Source: Lysobacter sp. Root76 (GTDB lineage: Bacteria; Pseudomonadota; Gammaproteobacteria; Xanthomonadales; Xanthomonadaceae). From it: DNA of 64,000 nucleotides. Position 1 is the stretch's first letter. Every line of letters begins with the position of its first letter. The translations under genes were made by a program, and so were the position numbers. Below, piece after piece: positions 53,689 to 63,040 of the stretch. The stretch spans positions 706,255 through 770,254 of the forward strand of contig NZ_LMIK01000001.1 in NCBI RefSeq assembly GCF_001428685.1, given 5' to 3'. The notes under the pieces were generated by a model. That model saw only the letters and a program-made list of their open reading frames with translations, did no database searches and was not told the DNA's origin.

Positions 53689-54159
53689 ATGCCACAAGTA
53701 GGAGACATTTGGGAAAGCTATCGCGCCGGCGAGTTCGTGCTGATCATCGACGGGCGCGAAAGCCCCGGGGTCAGCAAGATCGGCGGGCTCAGCGAAGGCG
53801 AGCTGGAAACCGTGGAGCAGCCGCACGGCGGCTCGTTCCGCGTGTTCAAGACCGCCGGCGGCAAGGTCAAGTTCGACTCGCTCACGATCGAGCGCTACGT
53901 CGACGGCAGCCCCGAGGACCAGCGCTTCAAGGACTGGTTCCAGGAGTGCTTCAAGCTCAATCGCGACGACCAGGGCGCATCCACGCCGCGTCGCGACGGG
54001 ATGATCGTCAAGCGCCATAACGGCGCCGACGTGCTGACCTTCGCCTTCTACGGTGCCTGGGTGAAGTCGTCGAAATTCACCGACCTGGAAGCCGGGTCCA
54101 CCAATCACTTCAAGCAGACCATCGTCCTCGAACACGAAGGACTGGAGCGTGTCGAATGA
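53689..54159 (+). CDS. Inner tube protein (gp19/Hcp-like)
   Basis: 156 residues, AGGAGG upstream. Tube-protein layout: ESYRAGEFVLIIDGRESPGV, KIGGLSEGELETVEQPHGGS, then ITIER-like SLTIERYVDGSPEDQRF and the C-terminal HFKQTIVLEHEGLERV. It polymerises into the hollow tube carrying the effector. Stop overlaps the next start (ATGA). Confidence 0.93.
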   Translation: MPQVGDIWESYRAGEFVLIIDGRESPGVSKIGGLSEGELETVEQPHGGSFRVFKTAGGKVKFDSLTIERYVDGSPEDQRFKDWFQECFKLNRDDQGASTPRRDGMIVKRHNGADVLTFAFYGAWVKSSKFTDLEAGSTNHFKQTIVLEHEGLERVE

Positions 54160-54977
54160 GAACCGAAGCCACCGCACTGCGCGAGGTCCCGATGCCGGCC
54201 CCGGCCGCGTCGACGACCCACCGCACCTACGAGTTCGAACTGCCTATCGGCGTCTACGACGACGAGGGCCGCCTGCACCGCCACGGCATGCTGCGCAAGA
54301 TGACCGGCCGCGACGAGGCGATCCTGGCCGATCCGCAGAACCAGCGTAACGGCGGCAAGCTGGTCACCGAACTGCTGGCCAGCTGCATCGTCGGCCTGGG
54401 CGAACTCAAGTCCACCGGCCCTTCGCTGGTCTCGGAGATGTATTCGGCCGACCGCAACTATCTGTTGCTGCGGCTGCGCGGCGCGACCTTCGGCAACGAA
54501 CTGCAGGCGACCTACAAGTGCCCGTCCTGCGGCCACAGCCACGAGGTCACCGAGGAACTCGACGCACTGCCGGTACGGCGCATGGGCGAAGAGGAATCGG
54601 CCGGCGAAATCCGGATCCGCCTGGAGGATGGCTACATCGACAACCAGGGCGTGGCTCACCACGCGATGGTGATGCGTCTGCCGACCGGCGCCGACGAGTC
54701 GGCGGTCGCCCCGCAGATGCGCAAGAACGCCTCGCTGGGCAAGAACGCGTTGCTTGCGCGCTGCATGAAGTCGCTGGGCGACGTGCCGCAGCACCGGCTC
54801 AACGCGATCGGACCGAAGCTGCTGGCCGAGCTGACCATGACCGACCGGCGCCTGATCGACCGGGCGCTCAATTCGGCCGCTCCCGGCGTCGATCTGATCC
54901 GCGCGCTGGAATGCCCGGCCTGCGGCCACGAGTTCAAGGCCAGCCTGGATCTGTCCCATTTTTTGGCATTGGACTGA
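54156..54977 (+). CDS. Zinc-ribbon tail assembly/baseplate protein (T4 baseplate chaperone-like)
   Basis: 273 residues. After a beta N-terminus (RTYEFELPIGVYDDEGRLHR) comes a first Cys pair (YKCPSCGHSHEV, near residue 122) and a second at the end (LECPACGHEFKASLDLS, near 255), which together could bind one zinc. The middle DYNLRNAT-like segment (RNYLLLRLRGATFGNELQA) fits the PF12322 type of phage baseplate/tail chaperone. It probably helps tube or baseplate assembly. Precise role inferred from position between tube and DUF6760 genes. Confidence 0.75.
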   Translation: MRTEATALREVPMPAPAASTTHRTYEFELPIGVYDDEGRLHRHGMLRKMTGRDEAILADPQNQRNGGKLVTELLASCIVGLGELKSTGPSLVSEMYSADRNYLLLRLRGATFGNELQATYKCPSCGHSHEVTEELDALPVRRMGEEESAGEIRIRLEDGYIDNQGVAHHAMVMRLPTGADESAVAPQMRKNASLGKNALLARCMKSLGDVPQHRLNAIGPKLLAELTMTDRRLIDRALNSAAPGVDLIRALECPACGHEFKASLDLSHFLALD

Positions 54978-55144
54978 CGCTCGAGGATTTGCGTCGCGAG
55001 GTGTTCTTTCTGGCGTACCACCTTCACTGGCCGCACGGCGAGCTGATGGACATGCCCACCGAGGACCGACGCAGCTTCGCGCGTCTGCTGATCGAGCAGA
55101 TCGAGCGGGAAAACGCCGAAATCGAATCGTCCCGAGGCCGTTGA
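54974..55144 (+). CDS. DUF6760-like small eCIS protein with non-ATG start
   Basis: About 56 residues: LTLEDLRREVFFLAYHLHWP, HGELMDMPTEDRRSFARLLI and a charged tail. The core EVFFLAYHLHW and DRRSFARL match the DUF6760 pattern (EVAFLAYHFHW ... ERRRW) found next to tube genes in many eCIS loci. No ATG or GTG is available: the likely start is CTG at 54974, overlapping the previous stop as CTGA, or ATT at 54968. It is short and easily missed. Confidence 0.75.
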   Translation: MTLEDLRREVFFLAYHLHWPHGELMDMPTEDRRSFARLLIEQIERENAEIESSRGR

Positions 55145-55188
55145 ACCGCGGACCGTCGAATCGCAGGTCGTTAAACTGGAGCCGTTGA

Positions 55189-56985
55189 ATGCCCATCGGG
55201 CTGCTACTCACATCGCTCTCTGCGCCGTTGGCCGGTCTGGCCACGGCGTTCGAGCGGTGGAACGCGGTACTGCGGCTGGAAGCCGTGGTGATGGACCGCG
55301 CGCGCGGTGCATTCCTGGTGGAATGGTTCGGCGTGCGCCTGCCGCGCCTGGATGGCCGCCTGCGCGTGGTGATCAGCAATATCGTCGCTCTGGGCGAGCG
55401 CTATCGCGAGGCGCGCGCCCAATCCAAGGGCGGCCAGACCGGCCCCAACCTGCTCGAACCGGTGGCGGGGCTGGCCGGCATGGCCGCCGGCATGTTCATC
55501 AGCCCCAGCGGCGCGATCATGTATCTGTATGCGTGCCTGCGCGAATCGCTGGGCGCGATCCTGTCCAGCGTGCTGACCGTGCTGTACAGCCCGATCTTTC
55601 TGGCCGAGATCACCGGACTGGGCACGGCGGTGGCGGTGATCGCATTTCCGATCGTGCTGATCGGCGGCTTCATAGCCGCGATCATCGCCGCGGCCGGCGG
55701 GCCCAACAGCAGCATGGTCCTGGTGTTCGAGCTGGTCGGCGACCTCGCCCGCGTGATCCAGGGCCTGACCCGTTTCATCAACCTGCTCACCGGCCCGCGC
55801 GAGGCGATCCGCAATCCGCTGTTGCGCGGCATCCTGCGTCTGCTCGACACCGTCGTGGCTCTGTTCGCCCAGCTGATCGGCGCGGCGGCCTGGATCTTGA
55901 CCCGGATCGGGCCGCTGATCCTGCGCAACGCGATCGAATTCCAGGCGATGCAGCGATTGGGCGAGTTCGCTTTCGATCTGATCGGGCGCATCGCGCACGG
56001 CGCGTTCGACGCGCTGGCGCAGCTGTGGCGCAGCGACGAGGGCCAGCGCGCCTCGCCGTGGGCGATCGTGTTGTCGATGCTGGACCACGTGATGGCCATG
56101 GCCGGGGCCATGGTCGCCGGCGCGCACGCGGTGCTGTCGGAGGTCGGTCGCCAGCTCAGCGAGGGGCTGACGCGCATCTCCAATACCGCCACCGGCCATG
56201 TGCGCCATGTCGCCAGCGCCGCCAGTGCGCTGATCGGCAATATCCCGCTGATCCGCATGTTCCAGGGCGCCGCGGCCATGGTGACCGCGGTCCGCTCGAT
56301 CTTCAGCGGCGGCGCCAGCGCGGTGGCACCGCCGGCTCCGCCGCCCAGTTCCAGCGGTGGCGCCATCGCCAGCGCGCTGGCGCCGGCCGGGCTCGCCGTC
56401 AGCCTGCTCAACGAGCCGCCGCCACCGAGCCTGGCCGCGGCCGAGGCCATGGTCGCCGCAGCGCGCGCCGGCGGCGCGCCGATCACCAGCCCCTGGGGCC
56501 CGGACTACACCACCGCGATGGCGGCGCCGTTCGAACTGGATCCGGCCACCGCGGATCTCGCGCGCCAGCTGATCCAGCCGCCGACCAGCGTATTCGCCGG
56601 CGAGCGCCGCGCGATCTCCGAGGAGCTGGGCGGGCGCACGGTAGAAGCCGGGCTGGATGCGTTGCGCACCCACGAGCTGCGCTACCGCGATCTGCTCTAT
56701 GCGATCGTCGGGCGTGTGCTGCCGGCGCAGGCGCGCGTGCGCATTCCGGAATTGCTGGGCGCTTTCAACGCGCTCGACCGCTACGTCTACGATCGCAGCG
56801 ACACGCCCGAGGGGATGCCCGAGTTCCCGGTCCGCGACCTGCCCGACAACGGCCGCCTGCGTCCGGTGGTGCGCCGGCTGGTGGTGCGTTCGGCCGGTGG
56901 CGGCGACGAGGTTTCGCTGCGCAACATCGCCACCGATCTGACCCGTCTGCTGCGCGAGCAGACCTACCTGGCGCCGGCGGGCTGA
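55189..56985 (+). CDS. Large hydrophobic eCIS-operon protein 1, unrecognised
   Basis: 598 residues from ATG 55189 (TGGAG upstream). No family recognised. It has a strongly hydrophobic region at residues about 90-190 (AGMAAGMFISPSGAIMYLYA; LGTAVAVIAFPIVLIGGFIA), then amphipathic helices, a Pro/Ser linker near 380-395 (APPAPPPSSSGG) and a soluble C-terminus (RYVYDRSDTPEGMPEF). It starts with MPI and ends four bases before the next gene, which also starts MPI. Candidates are a tape-measure-like core protein or a membrane-active cargo. Confidence 0.8.
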   Translation: MPIGLLLTSLSAPLAGLATAFERWNAVLRLEAVVMDRARGAFLVEWFGVRLPRLDGRLRVVISNIVALGERYREARAQSKGGQTGPNLLEPVAGLAGMAAGMFISPSGAIMYLYACLRESLGAILSSVLTVLYSPIFLAEITGLGTAVAVIAFPIVLIGGFIAAIIAAAGGPNSSMVLVFELVGDLARVIQGLTRFINLLTGPREAIRNPLLRGILRLLDTVVALFAQLIGAAAWILTRIGPLILRNAIEFQAMQRLGEFAFDLIGRIAHGAFDALAQLWRSDEGQRASPWAIVLSMLDHVMAMAGAMVAGAHAVLSEVGRQLSEGLTRISNTATGHVRHVASAASALIGNIPLIRMFQGAAAMVTAVRSIFSGGASAVAPPAPPPSSSGGAIASALAPAGLAVSLLNEPPPPSLAAAEAMVAAARAGGAPITSPWGPDYTTAMAAPFELDPATADLARQLIQPPTSVFAGERRAISEELGGRTVEAGLDALRTHELRYRDLLYAIVGRVLPAQARVRIPELLGAFNALDRYVYDRSDTPEGMPEFPVRDLPDNGRLRPVVRRLVVRSAGGGDEVSLRNIATDLTRLLREQTYLAPAG

Positions 56986-56990
56986 CGATC

Positions 56991-58964
56991 ATGCCCATCG
57001 ATCTGCTCCCGATCACCGCCACCTGGCTGACCGCCTTCGAAGTCCACCGCCGCCGCATCATCGGCATGGCCGGCCTGCTCGAACGTTGGCTGACCGAGCG
57101 CCACGACCGCATGGCCGAGCTGGAACGCCGCACCCGCGCGTTTCCGATCTTCGCCTTCGAAGGCCGCGCGTTGTCGGTGGCGATCGACCCGCAGCAGCAC
57201 GGCGCGCTGCGCGCCTACGCCAATGCCGGTTCCGCCTGGGCGGCGCCGTTCGTCGCCTTCGGCCGCGGCTTCACCCGCATTCCGCAGGCGGTCGAGGACG
57301 AACTGATCCTGCCCAACCTGATCGGCGCGATCGAAGGCGTGTTCGACCTGGTCCGCGACTCTGTCGACCGCCTGATCGAGCCGCGCGCGAGCACCTTCAA
57401 CCCCGACACCGCGCGTTTCTCCGATGTGTTCGGCCTGCTGGCGATGGCCTGGCGCGGGCTGACCACCAGCACCGGCCAGTTGCGCCTGCTGGCGCGCGAC
57501 ATCGGCCTGGCCCGCGACCGCTTCGCCACGCCCGGCGGCGCGAGCGCCGTGACCCCTGCCCCGGCCGCGCCCGGCGGCGACGCCGTTGCCGCGTCGGGCG
57601 GCGGCGACACGCTGGGCGATGTCGGGCGCTATCTGACCGCGGCCATCGCCTTGCTGCCGACTCTGCCCGATTGGATCTCCACGCTGTTCGACGCAGCCTG
57701 GCTGCGCGGGCGCGACTGGCTGCTGGATACCTTCCAGGGCTTCGAGCGGCGCGTGTTCGAGCTGCGCCGGCAAGTGCTGGAATTCATGCTGCAGACCCTG
57801 CCCGGCCTGCTCCGCGAGGTGCCCGCCCTGGTCTCGGCGGTCGCCACCATGCTGCAGTGGAGCATCCAGTACTTCGCGCTGGTCGCGCGGATCTACTTCG
57901 AGGTCGCGGTGGACGCGCTGACCCGCTTCGTGCGCGGCATCTACACCTACATCAACGACTTCATCGCCACCATCAACCGGGTGTTGGCGATGGTCGACAG
58001 CATCCTCAACTTCGACATTCTCGATCTGATCAAGCCGTTCATGGGCGTCGCCGGCATGGTCATCGACATGATCGGCATCCGCTTCACCGTCAACGACCTC
58101 ATCGACGTCGGCACCGGCACGGTCAACTTCGTCCTGTACGCCTCGCTCAAGACCGCTATCTTCGCCGCACGCAACGCCCTGCGCGCTGCCGGTCCCAGCC
58201 GCTTCATTCCCTTCGTCGGATCCGACATCAACAGCGCCCGGCGCAAGGCGCTATGGGCGCTGGGCCTGGTCGAGCAGATCGTCGACGCGCTGTTCCGCGA
58301 TACCGGCGGGCCCATGGTCGAAACCGCAGGGCCGACGATCACGCCCATGCCGAACCTCTACGACCAGTTGTTCGGCGCGCCGCCGGCCGACCTGGCCAAC
58401 GAGGTGCGCGGATTCGGCCGCGCCCTCGGCCTGAGCGTGCGCGGTCTGTTCGAGCGCATATCGGGCACGCTGCACAATCTCGGCGAGGTGTTCTCGCGTA
58501 CCGCCGCCGACCTGGCCCGCACCGGCCCGGCAGGACGCATGGAGAGTTTCGGCCGCGACGCCGCCGGGCTCGCCAACCAACTCTACGACGACCAGATCCG
58601 CACCCTGGGCGAGCGCATCCAGGCGCAGCCGATCGGCGCGTTCGAACGCTGGCTGGCCGGCGACGGCTTCCGCATCATCCAGGCCGCGATTCCGCTGTAC
58701 ATCGCCGAGATGCGCACCTGGTGGCGCGAGCAAGCGCGCGCGGGCGAAGAGTCCATGGTCGAGATCACTCCGACCTCGCCGCACATCCTGGCCAGGCGCG
58801 TGCGCCTGGGCCGGGTGCGGGTGCCGCGCCTGACTCTGCGCGCCAACGGCCGCGCCCACGACGAAGCGCTGGTGCGCGAGCTGGCGCAGCATTTCCACGA
58901 CGCCGTACGCACGGCGTACTCCGACGGCCAGCGCGAGCTGGCGCAGATCGCGGGAGCGGCCTGA
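56991..58964 (+). CDS. Large eCIS-operon protein 2, unrecognised
   Basis: 657 residues from ATG 56991. The N-terminus (FEVHRRRIIGMAGLLERWLT) and helical middle contain long amphipathic helices and a hydrophobic stretch at about 320-385 (YINDFIATINRVLAMVDSIL, KPFMGVAGMVIDMIGI). The C-terminal part has AFERWLAGDGFRII (near residue 545), echoed by YEQWLSGDGLSGLL in the next protein. It ends with ELAQHFHDAVRTAYSDGQRE. No signal peptide. Function unknown; the shared motif suggests the neighbouring proteins are related. Confidence 0.8.
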   Translation: MPIDLLPITATWLTAFEVHRRRIIGMAGLLERWLTERHDRMAELERRTRAFPIFAFEGRALSVAIDPQQHGALRAYANAGSAWAAPFVAFGRGFTRIPQAVEDELILPNLIGAIEGVFDLVRDSVDRLIEPRASTFNPDTARFSDVFGLLAMAWRGLTTSTGQLRLLARDIGLARDRFATPGGASAVTPAPAAPGGDAVAASGGGDTLGDVGRYLTAAIALLPTLPDWISTLFDAAWLRGRDWLLDTFQGFERRVFELRRQVLEFMLQTLPGLLREVPALVSAVATMLQWSIQYFALVARIYFEVAVDALTRFVRGIYTYINDFIATINRVLAMVDSILNFDILDLIKPFMGVAGMVIDMIGIRFTVNDLIDVGTGTVNFVLYASLKTAIFAARNALRAAGPSRFIPFVGSDINSARRKALWALGLVEQIVDALFRDTGGPMVETAGPTITPMPNLYDQLFGAPPADLANEVRGFGRALGLSVRGLFERISGTLHNLGEVFSRTAADLARTGPAGRMESFGRDAAGLANQLYDDQIRTLGERIQAQPIGAFERWLAGDGFRIIQAAIPLYIAEMRTWWREQARAGEESMVEITPTSPHILARRVRLGRVRVPRLTLRANGRAHDEALVRELAQHFHDAVRTAYSDGQRELAQIAGAA

Positions 58965-58967
58965 GCC

Positions 58968-60809
58968 ATGAGCGAAGAGATCGTCACCCAGATGGGCCTG
59001 CTGCTTACCCAGATCCGCGGCGTGCGCAGCACGCTGGACCAAGTCGCGCAGGCGACCGCACGCTACGCCGGCTTCGCCTTCGCCGAGGCGTTCACCCCCG
59101 GCGGCCGTTTCGGCGCGCCGCCGATGCGCGGCGGCGCCCTGCTGGTGCACGTCAACAACCTGCGCGACCTGGTCGCCAGCAGTGGCATCGCCGGCTTCTT
59201 CGAAGGCCTGCTCGGCGGCATCGGCCGATTCTTCGGCGGCCTGTTCGGCGGATTGATCGGCGGCACCATTGCCGGCGTCGCCTTGCCGGTGATGATCTGG
59301 AAGGTCGACTCCATCGTCACCACGCTGCGCAATATTCTCGACCGGCTCGGCATCGGCGGCGCCACGCCCGCTCAGCCCGGCGCCACGCGCGAGCCCGAAG
59401 ACTCGCCTACCGCCTCGGTCGCCGGCCAGTCGCTGACCGACCAGATCGGCGAGTTCCGCGAGATCCTGAGCCTGATCACCGGCCTGTTCGAGGCCTCCGG
59501 CAACGGCAGCCCCGCGCCGGAGCGCCTCGAGAGTTCGGTGACGCCGCAACACGAGCGCTGGATGAGCATGCTGCGCTCGGTCGAAAACGTGGTCGGCGGC
59601 GTCACCCAGATCGTCAAGGGTTTGATCATTCTCGTACCCATGCTGATCGGCAGCCTGGCCCTGCTGATCGACAAGCTGGATTCGATCAAGCTGGCCTTCG
59701 TCGAGATGATCCAGTTCATCCTGCGCAACGTGATGCTGTTGCGCGGCGTAGTCCTGGTCACCGTGTTCGACCTGCTCGGCGTGGCCGCGCGCCTGGCCGC
59801 GGGCCTGGTGCAAGTGGTGGGACAGATGGTGCAGGGCCTGCTGACCAGCCTGTTCGACATCGCCGGCACCGTCCTGCAGGGCGCGCTGGCGGTGTTCCAA
59901 TTCCTCGCCGGCGGATTGCAACGCGTGGTCAACGGCATGCTGCGCTGGCTGGTGGACACCTTGTTCGTGGTGCTGGCCCGCTTCGGCGACCTGCGCATCT
60001 TCCGCCTGATCACCCACTTGATCCAGGTATTGCCGGCGGTGCTGCCGCCGCTGTACGAGCTGATCCGCGGCAGCAGCCCGCCGCTGACCGCAACGCAACA
60101 GACCGCGCTGGACAATGCCGCCGCGCTGGCCCTGCCGGGCCCGGCGTTCCCGTCCGGAGCCCTGCCCTCGTCGCTGCTGCCGGCCATGCCCGATGTCGCC
60201 GACCTGGCCATGCCGGCCTCGGCGCTGGCGACCCTGCGCACGCAGATGGACAGCCTGCGCGACGGACTGGTCCGCGGCGTCGGCGACCTCAGCAACAGCG
60301 TGGCCACCGGTTTCGCCCAGCTCTCGGCGCGCTTCGATTCGATGATCTCGACCGAACTGGATCGCAGCCGCAGCGACTACGCAGCCAACTTGCAGGCGGT
60401 GCGCGAGCGCTCGGCCGAATTCGCCAATGCCTTCGCCGAGGCCGAACGCGCGGTGCGCGAACGCCCCGCCACCGGCCTGGAGGCGATCGCGCAGGCCTAC
60501 GAACAATGGCTGTCCGGCGACGGACTCAGCGGCCTGCTGGGCCGGATCACCGACCTGTTCCGCGCCACCCCGCCCACCGCCACCGACTCCATTCCTGGCG
60601 CCATCGTCGGCGAGACCGTGGACCGGCCGCGCGCTTCGATCGAGATCCAGGAAGTGATCATCGACCTCACGCCGCCTGCGACGGAAGAAGGCGCGCCCGG
60701 TGGCGCACCCATGCCGATGTCGCCGGAACTGATGTACGCGCAACTGCTCGCCTACCAGCGCGAACTGGCCCAGCGCGGTTCCGACGATTCCACCTTGCTG
60801 CCGGCCTGA
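58968..60809 (+). CDS. Large hydrophobic eCIS-operon protein 3, unrecognised
   Basis: 613 residues from ATG 58968. Residues about 70-108 form a glycine-zipper segment (FFEGLLGGIGRFFGGLFGGL, IGGTIAGVALPVM), typical of membrane-inserting helices. A second hydrophobic block runs from about 215 to 365 (GLIILVPMLIGSLALLID; VLVTVFDLLGVAARLAAGLV). The C-terminal third is charged and coiled (SYAAN-type, ERSAEFANAFAEAERAVRER) and carries YEQWLSGDGLSGLL. It could be a tape measure, a pore-forming effector or a membrane anchor; the sequence does not decide. Confidence 0.8.
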   Translation: MSEEIVTQMGLLLTQIRGVRSTLDQVAQATARYAGFAFAEAFTPGGRFGAPPMRGGALLVHVNNLRDLVASSGIAGFFEGLLGGIGRFFGGLFGGLIGGTIAGVALPVMIWKVDSIVTTLRNILDRLGIGGATPAQPGATREPEDSPTASVAGQSLTDQIGEFREILSLITGLFEASGNGSPAPERLESSVTPQHERWMSMLRSVENVVGGVTQIVKGLIILVPMLIGSLALLIDKLDSIKLAFVEMIQFILRNVMLLRGVVLVTVFDLLGVAARLAAGLVQVVGQMVQGLLTSLFDIAGTVLQGALAVFQFLAGGLQRVVNGMLRWLVDTLFVVLARFGDLRIFRLITHLIQVLPAVLPPLYELIRGSSPPLTATQQTALDNAAALALPGPAFPSGALPSSLLPAMPDVADLAMPASALATLRTQMDSLRDGLVRGVGDLSNSVATGFAQLSARFDSMISTELDRSRSDYAANLQAVRERSAEFANAFAEAERAVRERPATGLEAIAQAYEQWLSGDGLSGLLGRITDLFRATPPTATDSIPGAIVGETVDRPRASIEIQEVIIDLTPPATEEGAPGGAPMPMSPELMYAQLLAYQRELAQRGSDDSTLLPA

Positions 60810-60822
60810 CAGGAGACGAGAC

Positions 60823-61569
60823 ATGCCCGCCTACGGATACCTCGCCTGCTGGAACAGTCTGCCGCCGCTGGTGTTCCGCTTCCAGTTCAATCCCGAGTCG
60901 CTGACCGAGAAGCGCGGCTACAAGTACACCGACGTCGAGAATTTCGGTAATTGGGCCTTCGACAAGACTTCGGCGGCGCTGAGCGCCAGCCAGCCCTGGT
61001 ACGTGAAGCTGGCGACCGCGCCGGCCGGCGCACTCGAGGACCTCAAGGAGTTCGGCCCGCAGCTGGTGCGCACCCATCCCTTGGAAGCCGGCTGCGGCGA
61101 GCCGCGCACCTTCGCCCTGGATTTCGTGCTCGACGGCCTGGTGCGTCCGGAAGGCGCCACCGCCGACGTCGGCAACCTTTACGACGGCGACATCTCGCCC
61201 GATCTCGCCCTGCTGCGTTCTTTCGTCAATCCCGGCGTCGACGTGGGCAGCTTGGTCGAGTGGATCAGCAGCGGTTTCGAGAAGACCTTCGCGCCGCCGC
61301 TGTGCACGCTGATTTACGGCGGCATCAACACCGACTGCGTGATGGAGAACCTCAGCATCAAGATCACCCGCTTCAACGCCGACACCTCGCCCTCGCGGGC
61401 GGAGATCAGCGTCAGCCTGAAGCAGCAGACCAAGGCGATCTCGCCGCTGGTCGAAACCATCGAGCGCTACGTCAACGTCGCCCGGACCATGGGCCGCTCC
61501 GGCTACGGCATGGACTACGTCAACGTGCTGCCAGGCGCGTCGGTCATCAAACACATCTTCGATCTCTAG
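60823..61569 (+). CDS. CIS tube-type baseplate/tube adaptor protein
   Basis: 248 residues, CAGGAGAC upstream. The family hallmark is at the N-terminus: PLVFRFQFNPESLTEKRGYK, matching the FQFNPE motif of contractile injection system tube proteins (Pvc7-type adaptors). It is followed by FALDFVLDGLVRPEGATADV and a C-terminal beta domain (SRAEISVSLKQQTKAIS). It joins the tube to the hub. In Pvc-type proteins the LysM domain is fused; here it is the separate next gene. Confidence 0.88.
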   Translation: MPAYGYLACWNSLPPLVFRFQFNPESLTEKRGYKYTDVENFGNWAFDKTSAALSASQPWYVKLATAPAGALEDLKEFGPQLVRTHPLEAGCGEPRTFALDFVLDGLVRPEGATADVGNLYDGDISPDLALLRSFVNPGVDVGSLVEWISSGFEKTFAPPLCTLIYGGINTDCVMENLSIKITRFNADTSPSRAEISVSLKQQTKAISPLVETIERYVNVARTMGRSGYGMDYVNVLPGASVIKHIFDL

Positions 61570-61582
61570 GAGCACCGCGCGC

Positions 61583-61903
61583 ATGTCCGTTTCCGCACGA
61601 TCGCGATACGCCCGCCTGGCGCCGATGCAGGCCCCCGACGCCGACGGAGTGGTGCGCACCGCGCTGCCGATCCGCCGCCACGAGGGCGTGCCGGCGAGCT
61701 CGGCGCGTTACGCGCACCTGGTCACCGGCGCCGAATCGCTGGAATACCTGGCCTGGCGCTATCAGGGTTCCAGCGAAGCCTGGTGGCGCCTGGCCGACGC
61801 CAACCCGCTGCGCTTTCCGCTGGAATGGCGCCCGGGCGACAAACTCGACATCGCTTCCGGCACCGGCGCTCCCGGCCTGGTCGAGCGCGACCGGCGCTTC
61901 TGA
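61583..61903 (+). CDS. LysM-type baseplate protein
   Basis: 106 residues. The C-terminal half is a LysM domain: VTGAESLEYLAWRYQGSSEA, WWRLADANPLRFPLEWRPGD, KLDIAS. In phages and eCIS such proteins (gpX/gp53 types) sit in the baseplate and may touch peptidoglycan or link hub subunits. Coding partner of the CIS tube-type gene just upstream. Confidence 0.9.
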   Translation: MSVSARSRYARLAPMQAPDADGVVRTALPIRRHEGVPASSARYAHLVTGAESLEYLAWRYQGSSEAWWRLADANPLRFPLEWRPGDKLDIASGTGAPGLVERDRRF

Positions 61904-61912
61904 GGACGCGCC

Positions 61913-63034
61913 ATGAGCGACAGCCGCCAGCCGTACAAGCGCGTGCACCTGCAGGGCATCGACATCAGCGCCAACGTGCGCAGTGCCGAGGTCGAGGACA
62001 ACGATCGCCTGATCGACAAGGCGGTGGTGGTTCTCAACGACCCCAGCGGCAGCGGCAGCGAAGCGCCGCGCGAGGGCAACACCCTGCTGGTCGACCTGGG
62101 CTGGGGCGAGAACCACGCGGTGCTGTTCGAGGGCGAAGTCACTCAGATCGCGAACGCGGCGGCGGGCTGCAATCCCAAGCAACTGACCATCACCGCGCTG
62201 GACCTGTCGTACCGGATCCGCAAGCGCCCGTTCCGCGCCACCCACCACGTCGGCACTCTGAGCACGATCCTGCGCAGCATCGTCACCCGCGAGCCCACCA
62301 CCGGCATCGAAGTCGGCCAGATCGAACCCAGCCCGGACCCGGAGTTCACCGAGGCGGCGCCGTTGCGCCAGACCACCCAGAACGATTGGGACTTCATCGT
62401 GCTGCTGGCGCGGCGCTATTCCTGCCGCGCCTTCGTCGAATACAACGGCGGCGCCTCGAAGTTCTACTTCATTCCGCTCGCGCGCCTGACCGAGGGCGAG
62501 GCCATGGGCACACTGGCCGCCACCGGCATGGCCGGACGCATTACCCGCTTCTCCTACGAACGCACCGCCAGCGCCGCCTCGCCGCGACGCAGTACCGCCA
62601 CGGTGGATCCGATCAGCGGCGACACCGTGACCACCACGCCGCCGCCGGCACCGGCCGAGCCCGCGCACGCGCCCAGCGAGACCGTCGCCGAAGCCGGCGG
62701 CGCGCCGCTGGACAGCGCGCTCGCCGTCGCCGGCGAAGCCACCGAAACGCCGCAAAGCCAACGCCCGGAGACCTTCACCCCGGGCACGCCCTCCAGCCCC
62801 GCGCGCGCGACCAGCGATGCCGCCCAGGACCCGACCATGGCGCTGGGCTTCACCGCCCGCGGCGCCTGCGTGGGCACGGTGATGTTGCGCGCCAAGGGCG
62901 CGGTCGACGTCACCGGCATCAGCGGCTGGGGCGCCGGGCGCTGGTACGTGCGCAAAGTCAAGCACACGGTGCGCACCGCCTCCGGCGGCGGCATGTCGCC
63001 GGGCTACACCTCCGAATTCGAACTCACCCGCTAG
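61913..63034 (+). CDS. Baseplate hub protein, phage late control gpD-like
   Basis: 373 residues. Domains as in gpD/gp27: YKRVHLQGIDISANVRSAEV at the start, a second barrel with LTITALDLSYRIRKRPFRAT, the NDWDFIVLLARRYSCRAFVE segment, and the C-terminal GAGRWYVRKVKHTVRTASGG. A Pro/Thr/Ala-rich insertion lies at about residues 220-300. It forms the trimeric hub on which the spike sits. Confidence 0.92.
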   Translation: MSDSRQPYKRVHLQGIDISANVRSAEVEDNDRLIDKAVVVLNDPSGSGSEAPREGNTLLVDLGWGENHAVLFEGEVTQIANAAAGCNPKQLTITALDLSYRIRKRPFRATHHVGTLSTILRSIVTREPTTGIEVGQIEPSPDPEFTEAAPLRQTTQNDWDFIVLLARRYSCRAFVEYNGGASKFYFIPLARLTEGEAMGTLAATGMAGRITRFSYERTASAASPRRSTATVDPISGDTVTTTPPPAPAEPAHAPSETVAEAGGAPLDSALAVAGEATETPQSQRPETFTPGTPSSPARATSDAAQDPTMALGFTARGACVGTVMLRAKGAVDVTGISGWGAGRWYVRKVKHTVRTASGGGMSPGYTSEFELTR

Positions 63035-63040
63035 GACGCC

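Noticed and set aside
50904..54020. 1038-codon plus-strand frame across the sheath and tube genes
   Set aside because: Overlaps the clearly recognised sheath and tube genes in another frame and translates to Arg-rich text without folds.
57086..60904. 1272-codon plus-strand frame across the large eCIS proteins
   Set aside because: Arg/Gly/Pro-rich shadow; the frames of proteins 2 and 3 have credible starts, ribosome sites and helical patterns.
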